From Maylandia zebra (taxonomy: Eukaryota; Chordata; Actinopteri; Cichliformes; Cichlidae), in the NCBI RefSeq assembly GCF_041146795.1, contig NC_135184.1, positions 8,484,967 to 8,548,966 on the forward strand: 64,000 nucleotides of DNA, written 5' to 3'. The notes under the pieces were generated by a model. The model was not told where the DNA came from. It ran no database searches and saw only the letters and a list, made by a program, of their open reading frames with translations. This document shows positions 1-13,779 of this stretch, piece by piece. A program made the position numbers and the translations under genes. How positions within the stretch are numbered: the first letter of the stretch is position 1; every line of letters begins with the position of its first letter.

Positions 1-1664
1 CCTCCGGTGTCCTCAGTCGGTAGTAGTGGTCCTGAGCCCACCGTTCCCCATCCCCATCTGACAGCTGCCTTCCCAGACCCACAGCAGGCCTCCATTCCTC
101 TGTTCCAAGGCTCTGGCACTTCCTCTCCCCAGTCACTCTCAACTGACCAGGTCCTGCATCTGGGTCCCTTAGCCAGGAAATGTCCTCCCATAGCTGCTGC
201 GCTTGCCTCTCTGCCCTGTATTCCTCTGCTGTGATCAGGGCCTGTGGCCTCCACGCTCCAGCAGAGGCCCTCAGCTCCCTGCCATCAGCATAGTCCAGAA
301 GGATGCTGAAGTCCTGACCTCGCCTCCGCCAGTAGGAAACATCCCTATCGTCATGGCTCAGCGGCTCTGAATAAGTCAAACTGGGAACATCGTAGAACCT
401 ATAAAAGAAAAAATCTCAGTGTTAATAAAACAATCTAATCTTTTAACAGTGTTTCTTTCATTACAGAGGTTATTAAATGAGTTGCGGCTAAACAGCATCA
501 GAACCATCAGGCTGCGACATACAGACAAAGAAAAAATTATCTAGAATGAAAGGAGTTAATACCTAAAACATATTTCACAATATTGTATTATCTCAGTCTA
601 TTTGATAATAGATTAAAACAATTTCATCCACTTGAAATGTGATCACTGGTAAATATTAAAAGAGGCATGCCCATGCCAGTCCCAGACATGTGCTTTTGCT
701 TTGCCAGTATAGGTGTTCCAAACAACCTAATCAAAGAGGGCCAGCACATATGAGCCAGAAATGCTTAAGTCAGCAGCTCCAAAGTCCCCTGAAGACACCA
801 CAAAATTGCAATGCTACTGCAATATGATCTGCATATTAAATTGTGCTGACCTTATCTTGGAAACTGGTCATCTGGATGGCAAATACCACTCTTTTAAAAA
901 AAAAAATCTGACGCAAAAGAGAAAGTGGCTCTGTCCCTCTCATTATTTTATCACATACTTTAGGAACCATTTTGGCCTACAGTACATATAAAAACCTTTA
1001 AACCAAAAATACAATAAACTTTAAACCTGCATTACTGTGTTACACCCAAAGTGAAAGAGTAAACTAGAAAAAGAGCCTTTTTTAATTGTTTCTCATGTAA
1101 GTATGCATGAGCAACAATCATCCAACCAAAATCATTTGTATAATTTTAAAAACGCTTGATGAAACTAATATGAAATGGCAACTGTGTGACGAGTTACTGT
1201 TGGCAGGTTCACAACAGTGGTTCCAGTACAGTGTGATAAAGCACTGCTGCCTGGAGATAAATTTAGTTCTGGTCCCATAATCACCTCTTGGGTTTGGGAT
1301 AAGGCCGTAGTGCATGCTTGCGCTGCTAAAACAATTATTTTAGATAAAATATATTACTGAAAATATATATATATATTTAATGACAACGCATCTAAAAAAA
1401 AAAAGTCTATGTACACTGAGGGATTTTCCATTACACTGAATTTTAGGATTTTTTTTAATTAATTGTCATCAATAAATATTCCCCGGGTCATCACTCACAT
1501 AAATGCACATTCTTAGACGCCCTGATGACAGCTGATCATAATGAGGGCGGGACTGCAGGCTTAAATGCTTGTTGAAATTCAATTGTAACCATCAGTTCTT
1601 TCAGAAAAACATATTAACTACATTTTCCCAGTGTAATTATAAAACTGTTTCATGCAAAGAATCA

Positions 1665-1710
<46 letters not shown>

Positions 1711-2728
1711 CTTGATTATAAATATGTGTAATAGTTTTTAAAACGTAACATCACAAAAAGAAGACTGAATAAACAATTAGCCTCCGTCCAGTATCTGCAG
1801 TGCACTAAATCCCTGTTAGTCATTGTACTCATTCATTTAAGCAGCAAAGTCAATGGATCATCCTCAGCAGCATATGCTACTGTATGGCTGAGGGGAGCTG
1901 CGCTGTGCACACTTGCCCAGCAACATGCTTACATCACAGAGCACGTGCTGGGCGTGATTCAGTGTGCAAGTGTTTACAGTGGAGTGATTACGCGCCTGTC
2001 TTGAGGCATGTTCAGTCCTCCTCAGTTTGCTCTCTGTCTAGTGCTGCTGTTTACATCTGCCTGCCGGGTGGAGGCTGTGTAGATGATTCCAGTGCCTGGG
2101 TGGGCTCCACAGAGATGCAAACCATATCTCTGTGCAGGCATGTACACAGCTCAAACGACTGCAAAGGCACCTTTCATAATTCCTCATATCCCAGCATAAG
2201 ATATGTCAGTAGTGCTGCTGCAGCCACAGTGTTCTGCAGCTCTGGAAGGAAGGGAAGAGGAGGAGAAAAAAACCCTGCGCAGTGCAGACTCAGTTTTGCA
2301 TGCAATACTGACAGGCCCCAGTGAGAAGTGGGGGGAGGAAAGAGAGGGAAAGGGAAGGTGCAGGGCGTGGGGGATTGCAAAAGAGAGGGAAAAAACACTC
2401 ACCCACTATCTGTAGCAAGAGAATCACCCAAGGGCTGAGTGTCACCTAGGATACCGATGCCAATTTCTTTTCTCCTTTGGTTCCTATCCCCACTCTCAAT
2501 GTCTATGCTGGGGTAGCCCTTCACCAGTGCCTGCCTGCTGCCATAGATGCCAGTGATAGATGCCCCCCGGTCTGCCTCATACCCGTTCAGCGTCCCCCGG
2601 CCAGCCCTGTTGTCCACAAGTTCACGCTGGCAATCAGCAGGGCGCTTGTCAAAAGGCGTGGCAGACGGAGGGTCGCTCTTCGGCAATTTATATCCGTGCG
2701 AAATGAGAAGGTCCTCCACGCTGTACAT
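1..2728 (-). CDS. jcad: Junctional cadherin 5-associated protein, 5' part of the coding region (partial)
   Basis: JCAD (KIAA1462) is a large, mostly disordered protein of endothelial cell-cell junctions linked to VE-cadherin and Hippo (LATS2) signalling; that role is family knowledge. Two coding exons are visible. The first runs from the start codon at 2728 down to 2403 (donor GTGAGT) and begins MYSVEDLLISHGYK, the diagnostic JCAD N-terminus, followed by an ENRAG-like DNRAGRGTLNGYEAD stretch. The second starts at 398 (acceptor TTTTATAG) and runs off the left edge; it reads GFYDVPSLTYSEPLSHDD and then YWRRRGQDFSILLDYADG, also typical of JCAD. The join is phase 2 (GG then G) and stays open to position 1. 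An acceptor at 2748-2749 gives 19 nt of leader before the ATG. The rest of the protein, usually over 1,000 residues, lies outside the window, so intactness cannot be judged. Confidence 0.9.
399..2402 (-). other. jcad intron between the first two coding exons
   Basis: AT-rich intron bounded by GTGAGT at 2402 and TTTTATAG at 399-406. It contains a (TA)n microsatellite at 1669-1705 and short AT runs. No conserved open frame was seen; the frames at 1884-2324 have no recognisable protein. Confidence 0.7.
1669..1705. repeat. (TA)n microsatellite
   Basis: About 18 uninterrupted TA units within the jcad intron. Confidence 0.95.
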
Positions 2729-2747
2729 GGTGGTGTCTCTCTCACTT

Positions 2748-5700
2748 CTGGGCAGGAGGGCAAAGGTGGGTGTGTTGCCTTATGCGCAGTGCTGCTGGTG
2801 GAAGCTGGAGCACGGCTGCTCAGCAGAGGCCATCACTAAAGAGAGGACAAGGGAAGAGGTAGAAGAGGATTATTTCTGCATGCAACTATATCTGAGAGGA
2901 GCCACTTTCGTAAGAAAGAAAAAGGGTGGCATTCCTTGTCAAAATGTGTTTAAACTACTTCAGCACATGCTATATTGACATCTCCACAAGTCTTTTCTTA
3001 AAATTAAACACTAACATGAGCTAAACATGAATTTTTCTCCCAGACATGATCCTGCTTCTGTCGGCAACCCCGGATGTACAGCCACAGTTTTAAAGGTGAA
3101 TTTAAAGCTCACTATCTGAACACTGAAAAAGTCTATAAACCAGAAAGTGTGTGTTATGAGCCACACCCCTTGTTCTTTCCAATGACATTTTATCAACTTT
3201 CCCAAAGTGCCTGAAACCATTATCTAATGTAACAATTGCCAAATTGAGAATTGTTCTCATCCTATTAAACCACTGTTTACATAATGATTTCTCTACCCTT
3301 TGTCAGACAGCAGTGCAGTGGAAAATTTGATAACCGCAAAGCAAGCAGGTTTTAGGTGGAATATTCGTCATCAGTCATGACAAGCACTTATTGTTCTCCA
3401 GAGACTCAGAGCAAGCAGTTATCTTAAAAGAAACTGCAACATATTCTTATATATTAAGTTATAAGAGATTAAATACCTCACCGTACAATCAGTCAGTTTC
3501 AAATATGCTTAAGTAATCACTACCAGTGTTGTTGCATCATATATCTGCCTTCTTGCTAACTTATTAGTGCTGCACACCACTCCCATATGCCATCAGAAAA
3601 AGGAAAATACTGGGTATTATATACCCAGTATAAAATAATCTACACAATATATACTTTCCCGCATGCCTGTGCTGTGTGTGAGCACACACAGTGTGAAGGT
3701 TGCCAGATTTCTTACATCCTAATGGCATCAGAAAAAAATTTGATGCATTAATGGCGTTTGATTAAATTGATTTAGGTCTTGACTCTTAAACTATAGTTCA
3801 AAGATGAAGTCTGAGTTGCAGCGTCAACAATAAAAAATTATGTGAACTTTAAATAAAAATGTGAACGTTAAAAAAAATTAAATTTTTTTTTTAAAATACT
3901 AACAGTATTTTAATGTTTTAACTTTTACTGCTCTGATTCCAGTCGCTTATTATCATGTATGTTCTTTAATTTCTCTTAGATTTCTCTTCCCTAGAAAAAG
4001 GCCCCAATGGTCACATCATATTGTCTTTTTTTCATATATATTCTCTCACAAAGACATTGCTGGCTTAAAAATCAACCAAGCCCCAAACTTTCTAGATCAC
4101 CATGCAAAGGTATAGCCATCGTCACAAATCAGCAAAAAAAGCAAAAAAAACATTTCTCGGTTTTCCAAAACTCTCTCATAATGTTGTGGTGGTTAATTAA
4201 TTTCTATAAAGCAGAATACTTTGATGAGTTTTATAAAGCATAAAAAGGCGATTATTTTCATTAACAAGTTAAATGATGATTACCGTCTAAGTAAATCAAC
4301 AATTTACGAGTGTGGAAAATGTCAGAAAATGGCCAGAAATGCCCATTAGGCTCAAGCCTGGTGTCATAGTATAGAGTATGAATAACATTTAAATTCCCAT
4401 GATATTCTGAGTAATGATGAGTATGACATTTAAATGATTTAGACGCTATTTTTCACATGGCGTGTTTAGATTATCACACACTAAATCACAAAGGTGAGTC
4501 TTCGACTTACTTGTTCTGTTAGAAAAATCGAGACAAATAAAAAAAGAGAAAAAAAAGCAGAAACTGGGGAGTTTAGTCCTAAAAATGTCTTAAAAACTTA
4601 TTCTAACATGACAGTACTTCAGTACAAAACCAGTTATTTATTTTTAGCTCAAAACAAACAGCAACAAGTAGGAAATAAATAAGACTGCTTTTGTATTGGT
4701 GCTCGAATGTAATGTAAATTTCACTGTCTGTTAGTTTGTTCATTTGTTTGTGTGTACATGTGAATGCACAACCACACCTGCCTGTCTGATATATTAATTA
4801 GTGGTTGTAACAGTCTGTCCTGTATGGAAGCTTGTTTCTGCCTCTAAAAAAAAAACAAAAAACAAGTATCCATAACTCGAAATTTCGAGTTATTTTCTTG
4901 AAATTTTGACTTATTAACTCGAAATTTCAAGAAACGTAACTCCAAATTTGGAGAAACAAATTTCGAGTTACTTTTCTTAGAGTTTCTTAGAGTTAGCTCT
5001 GCCAATCAGTAATCTACGTGAATGATGTCACTTTCTTGTTACCCGGAAGCACATGGCGCAGAGTAACGCACACTCAAAACCGGATCGCAACAAATTGGCG
5101 CTTTCGCAAGTACGTTTGCTGATAGTAACGCCATGTGATTCAGCTAATAACACAAGGATTTCATCATTTTTGAAGCCACGCTGAAAATACTCAGCAATTT
5201 GTGCATTCATGACTGAATGTAATAATGGTACCTTAGCTGTAGCATTTGTACCTGAGGGCGTCAGCTTCCGGGTAACAAGGAAATGACGTCATTCACGTAG
5301 ATTACTGATTGGCAGCGCTAATTTGAAATTTCGAGTTACTTTTGTCAAAATTTTGAGTTAATAAGTCAAAATTTTGAGTTAATAAGTCGAAATTTTGAGA
5401 AAATAATTTCGAGTTATGAATCCTTTTTTTTTTGTGGCAGAAACGGGCTTCCATAGTCCTGCCTGCAGATGACAACGGATGGCTTATAAAACATTAACAG
5501 AGTGATCAAAGGCTTTGCACACAGTAGCATTTTGGCAAATCATAGACTTGAATAGTGGCTCACTTTCCATTATGAAGGTGTCACTTAAAGGACAAGTGTG
5601 CTGTTGGATCAAAGATGTTGGTGTTAAAATATACTTATATACACAGCTCATCTAGGAATTGATCATAGCCAAACACATTTACTTATCTCTGTGCTGGAAA

Positions 5701-8700
5701 CTGCTGAATTGCAGCTCCATTAATGTTTATATTAACATAGATTAAGGGTGGAGGTCATGTGACAAAGTAAAAAACAAAAGAATTAATCTAAATCAAAGAT
5801 GTGCAGACAGAGTAACATCTGACCGATAATAGTTTGCAAGGCACAAACACTGCATTTACAGGGTCTCCATGGACGTTATCAGAAAATTGTGCAGTGTGCG
5901 AGAGAAAAATGCACTTTTTTATAACTTTTAATAAAACTATATTATTTTCATCATATATAAGATGAAAATAAGCTTCTTTATATTAGTGATGCATCTTGAC
6001 TCATCTCAGAAAACGGACAATTGCTGCTTTTCTTCTATCCAAAACATTATGACTATGTCATAAAAGGCCATCACATATCTTTTAATCTTACAATCCGAGA
6101 TTTTTTTCTTTCTTGTTTTTTGGAAGCAACTCAGTATTCTCAATAAATATTAGAGCTCAGTCAACAAAGGCTTTTTAAGACCAATACTGGCACCAATATT
6201 TTTTGCAATTAAAAAATTGTATATTCCAATCAGCTGATACATTTTTTTCTTTCTGCAGACACACAAAACCTACAGAGATTTCCCTAATATTTCTTATTTG
6301 AAGTTGTTTATTCACTTGTTTACACTTTGCTTGGGTCAGCTGGCTGTTGTGTTTTTGGTGTTTGAAATATTTTTTGCCACAGGGAAGCTTTAGAGTGCCC
6401 TCTGCTGAACAACCCTTTTAACATGGTTGAAGGTAGCTTCACTCATCTCCTCTTTACTTTTTAAATTTAAATTTATTGGCTGATATTGATAAATCATGAA
6501 ATATCTAATATCAGCTGATAATCAATTTAAGTCCACATATAAACACTACAGCTTTGTACAGGTTTTGTTTTTTTGTTTTTTTGTTTTTTACATCAAAGGG
6601 TGTTAAAGACAGCTTAAGAGAGAAAATTGTATCATTATATTATTTCATTCTCAAGGAATCAGTTTGAAATCCATCTGGGAAGCTAAAGCTTGCAAATCTC
6701 TGCCTTTTTTCATTAAAATTATTTAATTCATTCTAAATATACTTGATTGATATATCAGCTTAATGGTTTTGGTTTGCTGACAAGTAAGATGGCATTTAAC
6801 AAGGTCAGCTTGATGTATTATCTGTTGTGTAACATTCATTTTATATTAAATATTACAAAATAGCGTCAGTGACAGCTAAAAGTAAGTTTCATTTATTACA
6901 ACAAAATCTTGTTTACAATGCCAAATTGTTTTTTTGTTTTTTTAAATTGTGTCAATATCAGCCCTGTATTTATTCTATTACTTTTTCGTTCATTAATTTA
7001 AATGATAAAATAATTTATTTAGCTCCAAACTGGACTATGGTTACATAAATAAGCACGCTCTAACAATATTTTGAATTGTAATTACTTTATTAGTGCAATG
7101 TTACTGTAGGACACCCAGCACGCATTCCATAAAGAATCACTGCATTCAAATCATTTGGAAAATTCTTCTTTTCCTCTTTTTCCCTCTTGACCTTAATGTG
7201 ACCTTAACATTTTCCCTCCATAACTTTGTCCACTTTGCAGTTAGGAGTTACCCCTGGTGTGGGAGCTTATTTTATACTGTACTATTCAGTGTAATGCTTC
7301 ATATCAGCCCAAATCCTGCGGGATAATTAATGCTGTCCAGATGCAAAGAGCCCAGCAGGAAATCCCCACTTTAAAACCACACTGTATGGGACCATATTTT
7401 CAAGGACAACAGGAGTGAAAATTGATTAGCCAATTTATTAATGTCATTGAAACTTCACTGACTAAACAAGGCTAAACAGAGCCCAAAATAACATTCAAAA
7501 TCAGCATGCTGAAATCTATTCTGATGTAAAAGTCCTCCAACTATTACTGGCTCTTCAAGTGGAGCGAATAGGTAGTGTGGTTAATGCAGCAAAAATCAAC
7601 TCGAGAGCTTCTTGAATCAGCCAAATCCAGATCCGTGAGGACGGGCTGATATAGAAAAGTAGCTTCCTTTAACACAGAGTTTTATCAGAGAGAACCAGAG
7701 CGAGCTAGACACATGGTGGCTCTTTTTTGACAAGGTCACAGCTCCAAATGATTGCAGTGGAAATATGGCACGAGACTTTTTTTTGCATAGCAACAACAAA
7801 ACTATGATTAATAATCACAACAAAGATATATTTTTTAACATAAACATCACTGATACACCAATGGGTATGAAAGGTTTGTGCCAGGAAGATGAAAAAGTAA
7901 GGTCAGCTAATGTAAAAGTTGCTGCTGAGGGTCATTCGTTAGCTGATAACGAGAGAAGTCCTTTTTCTGCTTTTGGAAACATTGAACAATTTTTATGTGA
8001 GGACTGTCTGTTGATAACTTCACTGTCTGAAAAACACAACTTTAACTTGGAGGCTGGTGCATGAATTCACTTCTAACTTAATAAATCCAATCTCACTGAC
8101 CACCCTCCCACCTAAAAATCCTCCAGGAACACCCCTCCACCCGCCACCACCACCCCTCGGTGTGCAGCCAGGCCTGGAAGACTGCATGCACAGGTAGTGG
8201 TTACTGTAACGCATCAGCACTAGCAGGCAGCACCACCCTAACTGCTAAGGGAGTGTACCTACATCTTACCTAGTGACAGGGAAAACACAGCGCCACAGAT
8301 CAGCCTAATCATTAAAAAAAACTGCTTAGCCTATGCAAACTCATTCAAAACACAAGTTCAGCACGTTTGCAATTAAGAGCACCCTGTGATAACTATGTCC
8401 ATCAGATTCTCCGGGGAAAAAAACATCTCCCTCACCATCATTCTCCCTGGATAACTCACTGTATGAATGAATCATGATTAAAATAGAGCCGTTTTATCAT
8501 AACACACAGTTATCAATAAAATATCAAGGTTGTGATAGATAGACGGATGCATTGTGCATTATGCATACAGCATGACCTATTATAGCCCTGCTATAGCCTA
8601 CTGCAGCGTTATATGGCACAGCCTACATAAAATTGACTGCTATGAAATGATTTTTCAAATCAGCTCCCAGTAGGCTACCTGCTTCACCCAGTGCCGCAAG

Positions 8701-9190
8701 TCCAGCGCCTTCCAGAGAGAGGAGGGGGGGGGGGGGTAAAAATCCTCCACCTGCACGCACCTTGAGTTGAATATATAGTCAGCGGTCATGTTTTGACGAA
8801 AGCCGCTTGGCCAAATTATAACCCCATTGCAAAAAATTCCCCGAGAAATGCACGCAGTAAAGCAGGGAGCGCACATCCCCGCCTCGCTGCCAGCACCAGC
8901 GGCGGCTCGGCGCTGTTCTGTCGAAGGGCGAACATTTTGAGGTGTGTGCAAGTTGACGCGCGGTTAACGAGGAGGTTTTGCAGATGCGAGTGTTTACCAA
9001 GACCCGCTGCCCTGCGCTACCACGAAGGCTACGTGAGCCACACACACAAAAAATAGAAAAAGAAAAAAAAAGGATAAGCAACCCCTCCCTAGAAATCTAC
9101 TAGTGTCGGCAAAGCGGGAACCAGCGTGCTGCAAGGATGCCATAACACTGCAAAAACAGAATAAGGGCGTAGCAACAGAGAGACGCATAC
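2748..9190 (-). other. jcad 5' (leader) intron
   Basis: Long AT-rich stretch between the putative 5' exon near 9.2 kb and the first coding exon (acceptor at 2748-2749). Apart from the foldback element at 4823-5455 I see no gene. Simple runs include a G/A-rich tract near 8720-8736. Calling it an intron depends on the upstream exon being real. Confidence 0.4.
4817..5461. mobile_element. Foldback MITE-like DNA transposon with 6-bp target duplication
   Basis: The element spans about 4823-5455. Its ends, TATGGAAGC and GCTTCCATA, are inverted copies, and the similarity continues inward through TTTCTGCC, an A-rich run, tandem CTCGAAATTTCGAGTTA motifs and then AATCAGTAATCTACGTGAATGA (left) against its inverse at 5290-5315. 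It is flanked by GTCCTG at 4817-4822 and 5456-5461, a likely target duplication. Between the arms, on the minus strand at 5210-5100, a short frame reads NAQIAEYFQRGFKNDEIL and VLLAESHGVTISKRT. This resembles the N-terminal helix-turn-helix part of integrase-like proteins common in fish genomes, so the element looks like a deletion derivative of a larger transposon. Superfamily not determined. Confidence 0.75.
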
Positions 9191-9345
9191 CTGGGAAGAT
9201 GCTTGGCGCCGCCGTTGCAGTTCCCCTGCGCCCAGCTTCAGCTGCTGAGACTGAGAGCACTGCACAGAGCCTGAGCCGAGCATGCCTATTGGTAGGCAGA
9301 GACGCGCTGGTTGCTGGCTGCCTGGACTGGGCTCTCCTCACTACA
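9191..9345 (-). promoter_or_regulatory. Putative jcad promoter and non-coding first exon
   Basis: The stretch from about 8880 to 9370 is clearly richer in G+C and CpG than its AT-rich surroundings, as expected for a vertebrate promoter. On the minus strand a good donor (CCCAG followed by GTATGCG) ends a possible leader exon at 9191. It is the only CpG-rich block upstream of the jcad start codon. No conserved protein is encoded here. Transcript evidence is absent, so this is a positional inference. Confidence 0.4.
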
Positions 9346-11340
9346 GCTGAGGTGGGGTGGGCTCCTCACATGCAGGGAGCTAGAGAAAAGGGATGTCAGA
9401 ATGGTTTCTTCCAAACTGTTTCTCCTAACTTTCCTTTTTTTTTTTCATAGCAACACTCTTTTTTTTTTTTCATTCAGTGCTGCTTATAGGCTTGAATGAT
9501 AAGTACAGACTTAAGGAGTGTGAGGTCTGTCTCCCACTGCCACAAGTGTTTAATGCACTAAATGTTGAAGGAGCCACACCTTTTATGTTTCTGCAGGAAA
9601 GGTCAGACACTGCTTGTGCTGAAGTTTGCTGCATTGCTAAACCGATTTGCAATTACCGCTCTATCTTTCCCAGTTTTCCCATATTTTGTTTGTATTGATA
9701 CCCATGCGTCCCTTTGCCATTAAGTTTTAGATGTGCAGTATGGCAGCGAGCAGTACCGCACCCTTGGTGATGTTGATGACTCGTCACTGTGTGTGTGTCC
9801 CCCTCCCATCCAATGCCAAGACAGCTTGGCTAATTAAATGTGCTGGGCTCAGGCCTTCCTGTGCCAACTGTGGCATGCTGCACTCTGAGGGATCCCTCAT
9901 TCGGAGGAGTGATGGGACATCGTGCCGTCCCAGAGATCCACTCACTGATGAGGAAGTGTTGTAACCTGCTCAAAGCCATTCACAGTTTTGTTTGTACTCA
10001 TTTACAGGAGCAGAACCAGCACTGGTTGCCCAGTGGTTCCCAGTTACTGAGCACTGGAACACATGAAATGTACTATATACAAAATTTATAATTGCTGGAC
10101 ACTACACTAGAGCACCAGCACCTCAAAAACCAAAACAGCAAAGCTTTAGCAGTACATCATCGTGTCACGTCTGTGACAATATACTGACATTGTAGCATTG
10201 ATGGGCTCACCCTTGTGGTCTGTCGTAACACTGGTGATATTTTTATAACTCATTGGAACTGTACAAATAGTGTCCTTTCAATAAAAGGTGTAAGATGTAA
10301 CCCTTGGGTACAGGGATAGTCAATAACTTTTTAAAATATTGTTTTATTATTATTCGTTTGTACATTTTGGAGACGGAGTTGCATTTGTATTGCACTTTTC
10401 TAGCCATACTGACCAGTCAAAGCTTCATCTGTCTCACATCTGCATGTATTGGATAATTTCTAATCGCCACTTAACCTAAAATATGAGTCTTTACGCTGTG
10501 GGAGAAAACCACACCCCAGTGGCAAGCAACAGTTTTAACCTCTGCACCAGCCTGCCTATGACATACAAGAAAGACTCAGAATGAGACTTTTCCAAATGTA
10601 TTGAATGTGTTTTCTTTAACTGAAATAAACAGTTAATAACTAAGAGTACAATTAATATTTGACCTAATTTCTGAGCACAGTCAGTATATTGATATTGTAC
10701 ATTAAAGTCTACAATAAACTGTCTACAAATTGCATTAATCACATTCAGAGCATTGCATGTGCTGGCCCCTGCTTAAATATTATAGCAGTCGGCCTTGTTG
10801 ATTCACCTTTGAAGTGTTTCATGCACTTATTTTAAATCGAGCACACAGATTGGAGATTTTAGCACCTCTGGTTTTTGTGTTTTAGCCCATCGGGTTGACT
10901 GGACGTGTGCCGTGCACGTTTGTTTGCATTTAAGCAGGCATGTAAGAATAAATGCTATAAATAAATATCCAGATTGTGAAACCCTTTGTAACTGTATGTT
11001 TTAAATTTTATTTTTTTGTACTATTTCTGTCTGAGTGTTGCAGCTTCATCTCTGAAAAACCGCACTAATTTTGACTGCTCTTATTTTTGTTTTGGCTTCA
11101 CGGGGTGTCACTCTTTAGTTGTTTTCTCTCATGAACCTCACACAAAATTTGGCAAATCCAATTTGAATACCTGGAGATTGTCATTGTGAAACACTTTCTC
11201 ACCAGTGGAAATACTCCAGTTTGGTTTATGCGATGGGTAGATTATACAGGACACAGTAAACATAGCATTCTACTATTTTTGTCACATGAGATAAATCAGA
11301 CACTGTAAAAGTGACCATGCAAATGGTATATGGACATAGA

Positions 11341-11461
11341 TCTAAATTGGATATTTGCGATCCGCCCCGTGAATGTTTGATAATGTCTGCAAACTTTCAG
11401 AGCTGCAGTGCAGCGAAAATAAAATTGATTTATTCACTTCATGGATGTGAGGAGTGCCGGC
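11341..11461. repeat. Direct duplication, copy 1
   Basis: Runs from TCTAAATTGG to GAGGAGTGCCGGC and matches 11751-11884 closely along its length, including GTCTGCAAACTTTCAGAGC and AAAATTGATTTATTCAC. The two copies start 410 bp apart. Confidence 0.85.
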
Positions 11462-11750
11462 GTGAAGTGAAATTCCTTTCTTGTCCGACAAAAGCATTGT
11501 GTACATCCTCACCCTCAGGGTTGCATGGACTAGTAAGAGTGCTGCTCCACTGCCAAAGGGAGGTGCCGCTTAAACTTCCACCCAGAATCCCTCCCCAGCC
11601 TTCCCAAACTGACTATCCACTACCCCATCGGTCCTCCATGCCCAGCCCCATCCTCTTATAAGATTTCTACTAGTTAGTCTTCTTGTAGCGACTTGTGCTT
11701 TCTATTCTATCCTGCCTATGCAGAGTAAGGTCCATTTAATGTTCCATCCA

Positions 11751-11884
11751 TCTAAATTGGACATTTGCGTTCTTACATATAGCTCTGCGCCGTGAATGTC
11801 TGATAATGTCTGCAAACTTTCAGAGCTGCAGTGCAGTGAAAATAAAATTGATTTATTCACATCATGAATGTGAGGAGTGCCGGC
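11751..11884. repeat. Direct duplication, copy 2
   Basis: Second copy of 11341-11461. It carries about 13 extra nucleotides near its beginning (after ATTTGCG) and a few substitutions, and ends at the same GAGGAGTGCCGGC. Confidence 0.85.
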
Positions 11885-13779
11885 AGTCTCAAGAGAAGGC
11901 GCTGCCATGCACTTTCATGGTAAACACATGATACATTGGTACACTAAAACCTAAAACATGCAACACTAAAGCTTAGATTACAACAAATACAGAATGGGTG
12001 TGTAATCTCTATTAACGCCATGTCTTCACATAGCAAATGATTGTTTTCTGCTATATTTATGTACAACATGTTAATATATAATTTAAAGATGGATTCATAA
12101 CTAATTTGCTATTATAAAATTTTGTCTACATCTGTGAGATGAAATATAAAACATTCACACACAAAAAACCCTGAAAATTCAACTATTTATTGACAATTCC
12201 TACCATTATTGGGAAATGATGGCAGCATATTTGCTTGTTTCTGCCCTGGTTCATAATATAAATAAAATCTGCTCAAAATGGAGGGTGGCAGTGCAAATGA
12301 TCCCAAATGGCCAAAATGCCTTGACCCAATACAGGCCGTGTTCTAGGACACTTGGATGTCAGGCTGATGATAAATGATGCACCTAGCTGACAATGGCTCA
12401 AAGCTAAACTTAATGCTGCTAACTAAAGCCGATTTCTATCCCATACTTATCCAAGGCCACATGTTAAAGATACAGTTGACTATAGAAGCCATACATGGTC
12501 CTGTGCCAGTTTATATTTGTTCCCCCAGTGCCAACACCCTGCTAAAAACCAGACACTGTGCTGGAAGATGTTTCACACTGCATTCAAGCAGCAAACTCTC
12601 AGTTAGCTACGTTCTTTGTGTGAGTGCAGAGCCCTCTTTATTTTTAGGTTGTCCAAGCAATGAGTGACAGATCTGTAATACGACTAAGACATAAATATGT
12701 TACTGAACAATGCACCTGTGAACATACACGTTGTAGTTGTGTGTGTATAAAATAACACACTGCAGAAATTGTAACGCATTTTGGCAACTTGGAAATCCTT
12801 GATAATGAGTGTAATATCATCCATAGCCCGGAGCTAACAATTTTAAGCCTGAAAGTGCTCTTCTGTAGTTTAAAAATGAATAATAATCATGTTCTTCACA
12901 TCTGTGAACTTGGGATAGTAGTTAGGAGTTGCTGTTTCTGTTTATTTATAGCATTTTTAGCTAAATTTTGATAATAAACTTGAATACTATTGCAAGCTAA
13001 TGAAAATCTAGTTAGTTCGCCTCGTGTTGAGAGTATTCCAACAGCTCTCTGCCTGCAAATTCTCACTAGAGCACTGGGAAGTTCATCTTTTAGCCCAGTC
13101 TGCATCACTTAGATACACTTAATCTCATGTGGACAAAGTGCTTAGTACATAGGTTTACTTAGGTTTCTTTTAAATATTTTATAAGGTCTTTCACAGGATT
13201 AAGACTTCCACTTTTCAAAACTAAAAGCTATGTTCATCCTTTGCATGCTGGCTAAAATTCATCCGTATGTCCAAAAGCAAACCATGCTTCACATTCACTC
13301 ATATGAAAATACTTCATGTAACAAAATATATGTTGAAGTAATTTCTTTTTTTACTTCATATTTAAAAGCTAAGTGGTTATTATGTTTTATTCCTACACTG
13401 TACAATTGCATCATATAATATCACAACATGATTTTATGCATTCATGTCACAACGTGTAGAATATACACCTCAAATAATGACAATTCAGAGCTTTAGAAAA
13501 TCCACAGCTGATCAAGAAATTCAACAGTTTTCTGTGTTTTCAAGTATGAATGCCAAAAATTGTACCTCGTTTTTAATATATAATGAGACCTTAAGTTTGT
13601 CCTTGTTAAAACGATGGATGTGTATGTCAAATATGGGGTCAAATGGGTCAAAGTTCTGATTTCTCTAAAAGCTTGATTTCAAAATACTTCATATTTGTCT
13701 CTTTTCAGCTCTGCATGATATCAGTGAATTCAAATATCCCTAATATTCTTATCTCAGGCTCTGACTAACTAACTCTAAC

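Noticed and set aside
5028-5210. 60-codon minus-strand frame as a host gene
   Set aside because: It lies wholly inside a foldback transposon and matches only the beginning of a transposase-like protein.
8020-9450. Overlapping open frames on both strands near 9 kb as genes
   Set aside because: The region is CpG-richer, so stops are rarer. None of the frames resembles a protein family. A promoter explains it better.
11311-11661. 116-codon plus-strand frame
   Set aside because: It runs over one copy of a non-coding direct duplication, has no recognisable motif and no splice or promoter context.
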